Part shown: positions 44,754 to 52,515 of the stretch, one piece after another | Position numbering within the stretch: position 1 is the first letter of the stretch | How the letters are laid out: the number at the start of each line of letters is the position of its first letter | NCBI GenBank assembly: GCA_903932145.1 | Contig: CAIZFE010000086.1 | Location: 62,001 to 126,000, forward strand | Direction of reading: 5' to 3' | DNA length: 64,000 bases | Origin: an uncultured Rhodopila sp. | GTDB taxonomy: Bacteria > Pseudomonadota > Alphaproteobacteria > Acetobacterales > Acetobacteraceae | Notes under the pieces: model-generated | What the model was told of the DNA's origin: nothing | Database searches by the model: none | Seen by the model: only the letters and a program-made list of their open reading frames with translations | Program-made: the position numbers and the translations under genes

Positions 44754-44979
44754 GGGCGGGTTGCAACAGCGCAAGTCCCGGGTGGCCGAACCAAACTCGG
44801 CAATGACGATGCGGACGACGGGATCGTCTCGCCCGCCATGGTGAGCGCAGGCCCGCCATCCACACCTTTGCTGGTCCGCGACGCCGAAAGACGTGGATGG
44901 CGGGCCTGCGCCCACCATGACGATCTGGGAAGGGCCTTTGCCCGCCATAACGATGCGGGTGAACGAACCGGACAACGGA
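44754..44979. other. Spacer between phnJ and phnK
   Basis: A 226-base gap inside the phn operon. It contains the long palindrome at 44838-44918 and no gene. It also repeats short motifs such as CCCGCCAT several times around the palindrome. Confidence 0.5.
44838..44918. repeat. Long palindromic intergenic element, copy 2
   Basis: Two 26-base arms (44838-44863 and 44893-44918) pair with a single mismatch; the inner 19 bases are exact. The loop is 29 bases. The theme (CATGG...GGCCCGCCATCCAC, TTTGCTGG in the loop) is like common palindromic intergenic repeats of alphaproteobacteria and the copies at 5967 and 61050. The transcript would form a very stable hairpin between phnJ and phnK, likely affecting mRNA stability or relative expression. 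Confidence 0.85.
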
Positions 44980-45846
44980 TCATTCGGCAGCCTCCTGAAA
45001 CCCGTCCGTGCCGACATGGCCGGCCGCGCGTCGTTCCGCACAATGATCGGTGTCGGAGCACACGAACAACCGGCCGCCCCGGTCGTCGGTTACGACTTCA
45101 TCGAGGTAGGAGTCGGTTGCGCCACACAGCCCACACGGATGCGGCGCATTGATCGTGCGGAACGGGTGGTCGTCGAAGTCCAGCGAGCGGACCCGCGTCC
45201 AAGGCGGGATCGCGTAGATGCGTTTCTCCCGTCCGGCGCCGAACAGTTGCAACGCCGGCATCATGTCCATTTTGGGATTGTCGAATGCGGGGATCGGGCT
45301 TGGTGACATAAGGTAACGTTCGTTCACCATCACCGGATAATCATAGCTGATGGATATCTGCCCGAAACGAGCGACATCCTCGTACAGTTTTACATGCATC
45401 AGCCCATAGTCGGCCAGACCTTGCATGCGTTTCGTTTCTATCCGGCTGGATTCGAGACGAAACAAAGGTTCCGGCTGCGGCACCTGATAGACAATAATCT
45501 GGTCTTCGCGCAGTTGTTTCTCGGGGATGCGGTGCCGCGTCTGGATCACCGTCGCCTCGGCTGTCGCGGTGGTGGTCGCGACGCCGGCGGTGCGGGCGAA
45601 GAAACGGCGGATCGACACCGCGTTGGTGGTGTCGTCGGCGCCCTGGTCGATCACCTTCAGCACGTCGGCGGCACCCAAAATCGAGGCTGTCACCTGGATT
45701 CCGCCGGTGCCCCAACCATACGGCAACGGCATCTCGCGCGATCCGAACGGCACCTGATGCCCGGGAATGGCAACGGCTTTCAGCAGCGCGCGCCGGATCA
45801 TGCGTTTGGTTTGTTCGTCGAGATAAGCGAAATTGTAACCTTTCAT
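44980..45846 (-). CDS. phnJ: Alpha-D-ribose 1-methylphosphonate 5-phosphate C-P lyase
   Basis: Radical-SAM enzyme that cleaves the carbon-phosphorus bond. The 288-residue protein starts MKGYNFAYLDEQTKRMIRRA; the frame is open upstream but those codons lie in phnI. The four functional cysteines are at 238, 241, 263 and 269 (CGLCGA...FVCSDTDHC) with spacings identical to E. coli C241, C244, C266 and C272. These bind the 4Fe-4S cluster and form the thiyl radical site. It overlaps phnI by four bases. Confidence 0.97.
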   Translation of the reverse strand: MKGYNFAYLDEQTKRMIRRALLKAVAIPGHQVPFGSREMPLPYGWGTGGIQVTASILGAADVLKVIDQGADDTTNAVSIRRFFARTAGVATTTATAEATVIQTRHRIPEKQLREDQIIVYQVPQPEPLFRLESSRIETKRMQGLADYGLMHVKLYEDVARFGQISISYDYPVMVNERYLMSPSPIPAFDNPKMDMMPALQLFGAGREKRIYAIPPWTRVRSLDFDDHPFRTINAPHPCGLCGATDSYLDEVVTDDRGGRLFVCSDTDHCAERRAAGHVGTDGFQEAAE

Positions 45847-46910
45847 TCCGCCGCCTCCTTTCGCATGCGGCGGACGTTCTGGAGTTCGCTTTGGAAATCG
45901 ACGTAGTGCGGCAGCTTCAGATGCTCGACGAAGCCGGTGGCCTCGATATTGTCTGAGTGGTACAGCACGAATTCCACGTTTTGGGCGGGCGCGGTCACGT
46001 CCTCGCCCAGTTCGGCGGCGCGCATCGCGCGGTCCACCAAAGCCATCGCCATCGCTTTCCGTTCGCCGAAGCCGAACACCAGTCCGTAGCCTCTGGTGAA
46101 CTGCGGCGGGACGGTCTTCGATCCCTTGAACTGATTGACCATTTGGCATTCGGTCATGATCAGGTCGCCAATATCGATGTCGAAACCAAGTTCGGCGGGT
46201 TCAATCTCGACGGACACTTCGCCCATGCGGATTTCTCCGGCGAAGGGGTGCGATCCGCCATAGCCGCGTTGGGTGGAATACCCAAGGCCCAAGAGGAACC
46301 CTTCGTCGCCGCGCGCCAGGGCCTGTAGGCGGACATCACGTTCGGCAGGGAAGGTCAGAGGTTCGCGCGTTAAGTCGCCGGGTTCGCGCGACGACGGGGC
46401 ATCCGCTTCCAGCAGACCTTCATGGCCCAGAATGTCCGGCACGCGCGGCATCGTTCCGACGTGACCCGCGGCCGTTTCGGTTTCCGGCGCCACCGTCTCA
46501 TCGCCCAGCAACGAAAAATCCAGCAGCCGATGGGTGTAGTCGTAGGTCGGACCCAATACCTGGCCGCCCGGCAGATCCTTGAATATCGCCGATACCCGGC
46601 GTTCGATCCGCATCGATCCCGTTTCGACCGCGACGGAATGCGCGAAACGGGGCAGGGTGGTGCGGTAGGCCCGCAACAGGAAGGCGGCCTCGATCAGGTC
46701 ACCTTGCGCCTGCTTGATCGCCAAAGCAGCAAGTTCGCGGTCGTACAGCGAACCCTCGGCCATCACACGATCGACCGATCGCCCGAGTTGTTCCTGGATT
46801 TGCGAGACCGACAGCGCGGGCGTGGCGGTATCGCCGCGGCGTTCCTCCGCCAGCCAGGCATGGGCGTTGTCGATCGCCTGCTCACCACCTTTGATCGCGA
46901 CATAGGCCAT
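45843..46910 (-). CDS. phnI: Alpha-D-ribose 1-methylphosphonate 5-triphosphate synthase subunit PhnI
   Basis: A 355-residue core subunit with nucleosidase activity that attaches phosphonate to ribose triphosphate, replacing adenine. Typical blocks are MAYVAIKGGEQAIDNAH at the start, PRVPDILGHEGL, LARGDEGFLLGLGYSTQRGYG and GYGLVFGFGERKAMAMALVDR. It starts three bases after the phnH stop and overlaps phnJ by four bases. The operon order G-H-I-J matches the standard one. Confidence 0.96.
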   Translation of the reverse strand: MAYVAIKGGEQAIDNAHAWLAEERRGDTATPALSVSQIQEQLGRSVDRVMAEGSLYDRELAALAIKQAQGDLIEAAFLLRAYRTTLPRFAHSVAVETGSMRIERRVSAIFKDLPGGQVLGPTYDYTHRLLDFSLLGDETVAPETETAAGHVGTMPRVPDILGHEGLLEADAPSSREPGDLTREPLTFPAERDVRLQALARGDEGFLLGLGYSTQRGYGGSHPFAGEIRMGEVSVEIEPAELGFDIDIGDLIMTECQMVNQFKGSKTVPPQFTRGYGLVFGFGERKAMAMALVDRAMRAAELGEDVTAPAQNVEFVLYHSDNIEATGFVEHLKLPHYVDFQSELQNVRRMRKEAAE

Positions 46911-46913
46911 GGC

Positions 46914-47480
46914 TCAGGCGTCCTTTATGCTGACGCTGCGGGGCAATGCGGTCAGGCGGACGCCCGCGCACAGGATCAGGTCGATGCCGCGTGGAAACAA
47001 GGCGTGATTGCGTTGCCAGAGCGCGGCAAAATCCGGTGGCAGTCCCGTGACGGCCAGGATTGCCGGTTCGCGCAAACCGGGGCCTGCCAGCACGAACCGT
47101 TGGCCGGCTTCCAGCGAGTCCACCTGGACAATGATCGTGGCGGCGGTTTCCGGCATCTCATCGGTTCCGTTCGGAAAACCGGCCAAATCCGGCAGCGCCA
47201 ACGCCACCCCGAACGTGGAACGATCTGCCGGCACGATCGCCGCCCCGGTATGGAATGCGATCCAATCACGAGCGGCTTTGGTGCTGGAATCCAGCCACAA
47301 TGGTGTCTCGTGGTCCGCCAATGTCAGCAGCACGGCCGCCGTCGCCTCGCACAGCGGAGCCGGCGCCACAATTCCCGTTATTGTATGGATACGTCCCGGC
47401 CGCGCCATGGCGTCCAATACCGATCGAAAGCACGCTTGCGCATCGGCAACGGGATTGGTGAAGCCAGCGGAAAGTGTCAT
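46914..47480 (-). CDS. phnH: Phosphonate C-P lyase system protein PhnH
   Basis: A 188-residue core subunit of the C-P lyase complex. The start TLSAGFTNPVADAQACFRSV and FRSVLDAMARPGRIHTI are typical PhnH, as are TLADHETPLWLDSST and LCAGVRLTALPRS at the end. It has a PLP-transferase-like fold in known structures but no active-site lysine is needed. It overlaps phnG by four bases, so translation is coupled. Confidence 0.94.
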   Translation of the reverse strand: MTLSAGFTNPVADAQACFRSVLDAMARPGRIHTITGIVAPAPLCEATAAVLLTLADHETPLWLDSSTKAARDWIAFHTGAAIVPADRSTFGVALALPDLAGFPNGTDEMPETAATIIVQVDSLEAGQRFVLAGPGLREPAILAVTGLPPDFAALWQRNHALFPRGIDLILCAGVRLTALPRSVSIKDA

Positions 47481-47944
47481 GTGCGCATCGTCTGCATGGC
47501 AAAGAACTGAACGCGTGTTGCCGCGGCTTTTGCTGCTCGTTCGGCAGCATGCCGAGCCTGAACGGCCGCCAAAGGAGCGATCACCCGGACTTCCAGGTCG
47601 GCGGCCCGATCCGGGTCCTGCATCAACGCATCAACCAACGCCGCCAGTTCCGCTCGGCGGGTTTCCCGTCCGGCGACATAGGCGTGACCAACGAACCCGG
47701 ACTCGGTTCGCACCGTGCACCGCGTCACCGTCATATCGCCTAAATTGAACGCCGATCCGCCGCCCCCCGCTCTGCCACGGACCATGACCAATCCGCCCTC
47801 CGGTCCGCGCAGGATGGTGTGGCTGGGAACCGAGCCGTGCTTGGTCAACAATGTGTCTATCTCGTTCGCTGACGCCCGAGCGAGGACAGCCATCCAACGA
47901 CGGCGGGCAGGGAATGGATGATCGGCGTGGATACCAGAGTTCAT
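47477..47944 (-). CDS. phnG: Phosphonate C-P lyase system protein PhnG
   Basis: The first gene of the leftward phn operon, encoding a 155-residue subunit. RRRWMAVLARASANEI, GGLVMVRGRAGGGGSAFNLGDMT and VTRCTVRT followed by GHAYVAGRETRRAEL are characteristic. Its start codon lies 20 bases from the palindrome TGTCTAGACA, on which PhnF probably acts. It is divergent from phnF. Confidence 0.93.
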   Translation of the reverse strand: MNSGIHADHPFPARRRWMAVLARASANEIDTLLTKHGSVPSHTILRGPEGGLVMVRGRAGGGGSAFNLGDMTVTRCTVRTESGFVGHAYVAGRETRRAELAALVDALMQDPDRAADLEVRVIAPLAAVQARHAAERAAKAAATRVQFFAMQTMRT

Positions 47945-47963
47945 TGCCGTGACATTGTTTAGA

Positions 47964-47973
47964 TGTCTAGACA
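47964..47973. promoter_or_regulatory. Probable PhnF operator
   Basis: A perfect ten-base palindrome TGTCTAGACA between the divergent phnG and phnF genes, of the TCTAGA-type core recognised by HutC-subfamily GntR regulators. It lies 20 bases before the phnG start, where a repressor would block transcription into phnG and possibly phnF. This is the main reason for placing the phnF start downstream at 48044. Confidence 0.55.
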
Positions 47974-48043
47974 GGTAGGGCCGACACGTCCTATCGTCAA
48001 CCTCGAAATGCCAGATGCCGGCATTGGGATGTGTGAAAGAACG

Positions 48044-48802
48044 ATGACTGTGTCAGCCGATTTGGACGACTCGATCACTCATCCGGTCAACCGCCAGGAC
48101 GGCGTCGCTTTATGGCGCCAGATCGCGGGCACGTTGCAGGCTGACATCGCGGCCGGCACGCACAAGCCCGGTTCGCAGCTTCCAACCGAGGCGGAGTTGT
48201 CCGTCCGGTTCGGCGTCAATCGGCATACCGTGCGTCGTGCGCTGGAGGAACTGTCCCGGGACGGGTTGGTGCGGGTCGAGCAGGGGCGTGGTTCGTTCGT
48301 TGCCGAGGACGTGCTGGACTATACTGTCGGGGCGCGAACGCGGTTTTCCGAGTGGATACAAAAGCACAACAAGGACCCGTCGGGCATCGTGCGGCAGTTA
48401 CGGGAAATTGCCGCCGATCAGCGCATTGCCGCCGGATTGGGCGTTCGCGGCGGCAGCCGGGTGGTGGTGCTGGAACGGCTTGGTTTCGCGGATGACCGGC
48501 CGGTCAGCCTGACGCGGCATTACTTTCCGGCGGCTCGGTTGAAGGGGATATTGCCGGCGTTGCAGGCTTCGCCCCGGATTACCGATGCGCTACAGACATG
48601 TGGCGTCGAGGATTATGTGCGGAAAGAAACCCGGGTGACCGCCAGGTTGCCGACCCAAACTGAGGCTGAACTTCTGCGGATGGCGCGGAATCGTCCGGTT
48701 CTGATCACCGAGAATGTTAACGTGGATCGCGCCGGTATGATCGTGGAATGGAGTACGGGGTGTTATCCGACTCCCCGGGTGCAAATCGTTTTCGAACCAT
48801 AA
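48044..48802 (+). CDS. phnF: Phosphonate utilisation transcriptional regulator, GntR/HutC family
   Basis: A 252-residue repressor with an N-terminal winged helix (about 20-85, including LPTEAELSVRFGVNRHTVRR) and a UTRA effector domain (about 100-245, with QLREIAADQRIAAGLG and VVVLERLGFADDRPVSLT). The frame is open from ATG 47963, but that start is inside the palindromic operator, so I prefer ATG 48044 with GAAAGA upstream; ATG 48029 is also possible. It faces away from the phn operon and probably represses it until phosphonate or a breakdown product is present. Twelve bases separate it from the second phnM. Confidence 0.88.
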   Translation: MTVSADLDDSITHPVNRQDGVALWRQIAGTLQADIAAGTHKPGSQLPTEAELSVRFGVNRHTVRRALEELSRDGLVRVEQGRGSFVAEDVLDYTVGARTRFSEWIQKHNKDPSGIVRQLREIAADQRIAAGLGVRGGSRVVVLERLGFADDRPVSLTRHYFPAARLKGILPALQASPRITDALQTCGVEDYVRKETRVTARLPTQTEAELLRMARNRPVLITENVNVDRAGMIVEWSTGCYPTPRVQIVFEP

Positions 48803-48814
48803 GGACTGCGACCG

Positions 48815-49954
48815 ATGGATGATCTGCGAATAGCCGGCGGGACGGTCTTGCTGGGTTCGGATGGACTGGTGAAGGCGGACGTCGTTGTCCGGGACGGCAT
48901 GATTGCCTCGGCCGGGTCGGGTGGGCCGGTGTTCGATGCCTCCGGATTGTTGGTGCTGCCGGGGATTGTTGATTTGCATGGCGATGCGTTTGAGCGGCAG
49001 TTGCAGCCTCGGCCGGGGGTGGATTTTCCGCCCGATCTGGCGTTGCGCGATACCGAGTCTCAGCTTCTGGCGAATGGCATCACGACGGCGTACCACGGCG
49101 TCACCCTGTCGTGGGAGCCGGGGCTGCGTAGTTTGACGGCGTGGCGGGCGTTGCTGGCGGCGTTGGACGCGGGGGCCTGGACCTGCGACATGCGGGTGCA
49201 TCTGCGGTGGGAGGCGTACAATCTCGAGGCGCTGGAAACCGCGCTGGCCGATATCACGGCCGGACGGGTGCATTTACTGGCATTCAACGATCATACGCCG
49301 TCGATCCTGAAGAAGCTGAAAGACCCTGTGGAGGGTGCCAAGTATAGCGGCCGGGCCGGGATGAAGATGGAAGCGTTCCGGGCCATGGCGGATGACGTTG
49401 CAGCCCGCGCGCATGCGGTTCCCGCCGCGCTGGACCGCATCGCCGCCGCGGCTCGGGCGGCCGGATTGCCGATGGCCAGTCATGACGATGACAGTATAGC
49501 GGTGCGGGACGGATTCCGAGCCCGTGGGGCGACTATTTGCGAGTTTCCAATTGGGGAGGCGGTTGGGCAGGCCGCGGTTGCCGCCGGGGATTTTGTTGTC
49601 ATGGGAAGCCCGAACGTGGTGCGGGGTGGATCGCATCTGGGGTGGGCCTCGGCGGCGCAATTGGCGGAACAGGGCATTTGTACTGTGTTGACGTCAGATT
49701 ATTACTATCCGGCGATGATGCGGGCCGCGTTCATCCTGGCGGATCGTGGTGTAGTGAATTTGCCCCGCGCCTGGGCGCTGATTTCCGAAAACCCGGCGCG
49801 GGCCGGCGGACTGACGGATCGCGGGACGATCGACCCCGGGAAGCGGGCGGATCTGGTCTTGGTCGATCCGGCGACGTCGCGTGCGGTCGCGACCATCGTT
49901 GCCGGGCGGATAGCGCATGTGACGGCCGACGGAAGCCGGCGACTGTCGCACTGA
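48815..49954 (+). CDS. phnM: PhnM-like alpha-D-ribose 1-methylphosphonate 5-triphosphate diphosphatase, second copy
   Basis: A 379-residue amidohydrolase-fold protein of the PhnM family but clearly diverged from the copy at 41765: the metal motif reads VDLHGDAFERQLQPRPG instead of VHTDNLERQVQPR, and the SLMDHSPG block is LLAFNDHTPSIL. It keeps LPMASHDDDSIAV, GSPNVVRGGSHLGWASAAQL and SDYYYPAMMRAAF. It is 12 bases after phnF, so it is probably made with the regulator. It may act on another phosphonate sugar or replace the classical enzyme under some conditions; either is unproved. Confidence 0.88.
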   Translation: MDDLRIAGGTVLLGSDGLVKADVVVRDGMIASAGSGGPVFDASGLLVLPGIVDLHGDAFERQLQPRPGVDFPPDLALRDTESQLLANGITTAYHGVTLSWEPGLRSLTAWRALLAALDAGAWTCDMRVHLRWEAYNLEALETALADITAGRVHLLAFNDHTPSILKKLKDPVEGAKYSGRAGMKMEAFRAMADDVAARAHAVPAALDRIAAAARAAGLPMASHDDDSIAVRDGFRARGATICEFPIGEAVGQAAVAAGDFVVMGSPNVVRGGSHLGWASAAQLAEQGICTVLTSDYYYPAMMRAAFILADRGVVNLPRAWALISENPARAGGLTDRGTIDPGKRADLVLVDPATSRAVATIVAGRIAHVTADGSRRLSH

Positions 49955-50086
49955 TACGCGACCCGTCCGGGGCGGCAAATTTTTCCCCGATAGCGGCAGT
50001 TTGTTCCGGCGGCTGGAAACATATTTCTCGTGGATAACGACGATTGCACCCTTATATGACTAAGTGTTCCATGACAGGAGGACATT

Positions 50087-50749
50087 TTGCACACGCATGC
50101 CACATCGGGCCGCACCGATGCCTGGGCACAAATCGCCGCATATCGGGCTTCGAACGCCTCATCCCAGACTGATACGACCGGGGCATCGGCTGCAGCCGCC
50201 GGCACGCTGCTCACCACCGGCACACCATCCGGAAACGCGGTGACCGGCTCCACCGCCAGCCCGGCATCGAACGATCTGATCGCCGCGCTGATGTCGCTGC
50301 AAATGGGCCCTAACGGCAGCGCTACGTCCGGGGGGGGCGCACAAGGTGGTGCGCCTCAGGGTTCGGATAGCTCGACCACGTTGCTGTCCGCTCTTCAGAC
50401 CCTTCTCTCTGACCTCAGCGGCGGCAGTTCGCCTACGAGCACCCCGGCGCCGGGGTTGAACACTGCCACGGCCAGTAACGGTGCTGTTGACCAGGCGTCG
50501 CTACTGACGATCCAGCCCGTGCCCTGGTCGAGTTCGTCCACTAACCCGACACCGGGCGGCCTTCCGGTCATTGCGCCCGTTGGATGGTCAGCCAGTTCTG
50601 ATCCGTCGGCCGCCTCTACAAGCAGCAGTCAGCCAGCCGGGAACGATTGGATGAGCCGCCAAATCGCTCAGGCGGTGGCTGCCTATACGTCGTCGCAATC
50701 CTTCAGCACCGCTGCCTCGAACGCCTCCGCGACCAACCTCGTCGCCTGA
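50087..50749 (+). CDS. Low-complexity Ser/Ala/Thr/Gly-rich hypothetical protein
   Basis: A 220-residue protein rich in serine, alanine, threonine, glycine and asparagine, with no recognisable domain, no signal peptide and no transmembrane segment. Only short helical-looking parts stand out, such as LIAALMSLQMG and LLSALQTLLSDLSGG, and a C-terminal QIAQAVAAYTSSQSF. The start is a TTG at 50087 with a good AGGAGG seven bases upstream; the ATG at 50071 is in another frame. Codon use is normal for the region. It may be a surface or secreted low-complexity protein; the function is unknown. Confidence 0.6.
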   Translation: MHTHATSGRTDAWAQIAAYRASNASSQTDTTGASAAAAGTLLTTGTPSGNAVTGSTASPASNDLIAALMSLQMGPNGSATSGGGAQGGAPQGSDSSTTLLSALQTLLSDLSGGSSPTSTPAPGLNTATASNGAVDQASLLTIQPVPWSSSSTNPTPGGLPVIAPVGWSASSDPSAASTSSSQPAGNDWMSRQIAQAVAAYTSSQSFSTAASNASATNLVA

Positions 50750-50830
50750 CACAGGAGCGACCGGTTGTTGGTAGTGCCAATAGGGCATCGCCGCTTTCGC
50801 GTCCGAGTCAATGGCGGCCGTCCGCCGCCC

Positions 50831-51841
50831 TCATCGATCCACCGCTTCCCTCAATCCGAAAAATCGCGCGATGCCGGCTGTCGCATCGGTGCGAGCCTGT
50901 GCCACGAACCGGCCGGCGGTAACTTCGCGCAGCCCCACGGGGTAGGCGTGCGACAGGTTGGGCACCGTCCACTGCTCCACCAGATTGCGTGTCCCGTCCG
51001 GCCACATGCGGTGACGCACCCCGTTCAGGGATTGTTCCGCCACGGCTGGCGTTGTCAGGCGATGCAGCGCCCGCCACTGGGCGGCCAGACGGTCAGCATT
51101 GTCGGGAGCGACGGTCGTGTCGGCCAGGCCGTGCCACACCGACAAACGTGGCCAGGGTCCGGTAAAGCCGGTTGGCAGGTCGTGGCGCACTTGTGCGGCC
51201 CACTCGTCCTGGTTTCGATCGGGTTCGGCCGATGCCATTCGCCGCATCGCCTGTAGTGCCGAACGCGCGGTGCCGACGGGCAGACCGGCAACGGAGGCTC
51301 CGGCGGCAAACATGTCCGGATAGGCAGCCAGCAAAGCCGCCGCCATCGCGCCGCCGGCGGACAGGCCGACCACAAAAACCTGCCCGGGGTCGCTGTCGAA
51401 CAACGCAATTGCGTGCCGGGTCATTGAGGCGATGGAGCCAGCCTCTCCCATGTCGCGCGCGGTATGCCGGGGCACGAACCATTGAAAGCAGCGGCCCTGG
51501 TTGTTGGCCGCGGTCTGCTCCGGCAACAGCAGCGTGAACCGCACATGATCCGCGAGGTCGATCCACCCGGAATCCTCGGCGAACCGAACCGCATCCTGGC
51601 CGCACCCATGCAGCAACACGATCAGCGGCCGCCCTCCAACCGAGGGCGGCACATACGCCTGCATACCGAGCCGCCCGGGGTTGTCGCCGAAATCGGCGAT
51701 GGTGAGCAGTTGGCTGATCTCCGGGGGCGGTGGTGGCGACGGGGCCGGGGGGGCCGCGCCCAAGCCCAACTTCGCCTTCACAAGGCCGGTAACGAGCCTG
51801 ATGCCACGGCGAAGCGCCGAAAGCGGACGAGACCATTGCAT
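50831..51841 (-). CDS. PHB-depolymerase-family esterase
   Basis: A 336-residue alpha/beta hydrolase of the Esterase_phd type. It has the oxyanion motif LLHGCGQDA (residues 77-85), nucleophile Ser161 in VVGLSAGGAMAAAL, PEQTAANNQGRCFQWF, and VWHGLADTTVAPDNA holding the catalytic Asp; the His is near NLSHAYPVG. A basic N-terminus and a proline-rich linker (APPAPSPPPPPE) precede the fold, and there is no cleavable signal peptide. It may degrade short polyhydroxyalkanoate or another polyester. It stands alone, convergent with the low-complexity gene. Confidence 0.88.
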   Translation of the reverse strand: MQWSRPLSALRRGIRLVTGLVKAKLGLGAAPPAPSPPPPPEISQLLTIADFGDNPGRLGMQAYVPPSVGGRPLIVLLHGCGQDAVRFAEDSGWIDLADHVRFTLLLPEQTAANNQGRCFQWFVPRHTARDMGEAGSIASMTRHAIALFDSDPGQVFVVGLSAGGAMAAALLAAYPDMFAAGASVAGLPVGTARSALQAMRRMASAEPDRNQDEWAAQVRHDLPTGFTGPWPRLSVWHGLADTTVAPDNADRLAAQWRALHRLTTPAVAEQSLNGVRHRMWPDGTRNLVEQWTVPNLSHAYPVGLREVTAGRFVAQARTDATAGIARFFGLREAVDR

Positions 51842-51956
51842 GCCGCGTGCGGCCTTTCACATCTGGAGGCTGCGAATATGCTGCATCGCAACATAAAATC
51901 AACCGTGTTGCCGGTTTCAACCCGGTGAAGCCAATCGCGTTCCAGCCTACAACGGT

Positions 51957-52412
51957 ATGGCTGAACCCGCCCAACCGAGTCGCCCGATCATGTTGCATGT
52001 AACCAAGCTGGCCGTCGGTGTGCGCGACATCGACCATCTCCGCGACCTGCAGGCCGAACGCCTGCGGGATATCGGCCGGCTGTTCCATCGGACCCGCAAC
52101 TTTCCACGGCGGCGGTCCGAGATCATCGCCGGCGGCTCGATGTACTGGGTCATCGGCGGCACGATGATGGCGCGCCAGCGTATCCTGGATATCGTGGAGG
52201 ACCAGCGTCCCGACCAATCCGCGTGTGCCAGCTTTATCCTCGACCCGGACATCGTGCCGTTGGCCGGCCGGCCGACACGGGCGTTCCAGGGGTGGCGCTA
52301 TCTGGAACCTGAGGCAGCGCCCGCTGATATGCCGTCGATCGGTGCCATTCTGGGGTTGGACAGCCTGCCGGACAGCCTGCGATATGAACTTCAGGCGTTA
52401 TGCCTGCTTTGA
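51957..52412 (+). CDS. DUF1489 family protein
   Basis: A 151-residue protein of the DUF1489 family, found mainly in alphaproteobacteria. Conserved parts are LHVTKLAVGVRDIDHL, RNFPRRRSEIIAGGSMYWVI, RQRILDIVED and FQGWRYLEPEAAPAD. No biochemical function is known. It precedes the hopanoid genes by about 100 bases and is on the same strand. Confidence 0.85.
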   Translation: MAEPAQPSRPIMLHVTKLAVGVRDIDHLRDLQAERLRDIGRLFHRTRNFPRRRSEIIAGGSMYWVIGGTMMARQRILDIVEDQRPDQSACASFILDPDIVPLAGRPTRAFQGWRYLEPEAAPADMPSIGAILGLDSLPDSLRYELQALCLL

Positions 52413-52442
52413 CGGCAGTCCGATGCGCCCAATATGGTGATT

Positions 52443-52470
52443 TCATACAAATGATATCTGATTTGTATGA
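52443..52470. promoter_or_regulatory. Perfect inverted repeat upstream of hpnE
   Basis: An exact ten-base inverted repeat (TCATACAAAT / ATTTGTATGA) with an eight-base centre, very AT-rich against its surroundings and 46 bases before the hpnE start codon. It looks like a binding site for a dimeric regulator. It could also be a weak terminator for the DUF1489 gene, although no GC-rich stem is present. Confidence 0.55.
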
Positions 52471-52515
52471 CCACCGGTTGCGCGGATCGCCCTGATAGCG
52501 CAAACGCAAAGCAGA

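Noticed and set aside
47963-48043. Longer phnF N-terminus from ATG 47963
   Set aside because: The extra 27 residues lie over the putative operator and precede the winged helix without homology.
50071-50086. ATG at 50071 as the start of the low-complexity protein
   Set aside because: It is in a different frame from the 220-codon reading frame and overlaps the ribosome-binding site.
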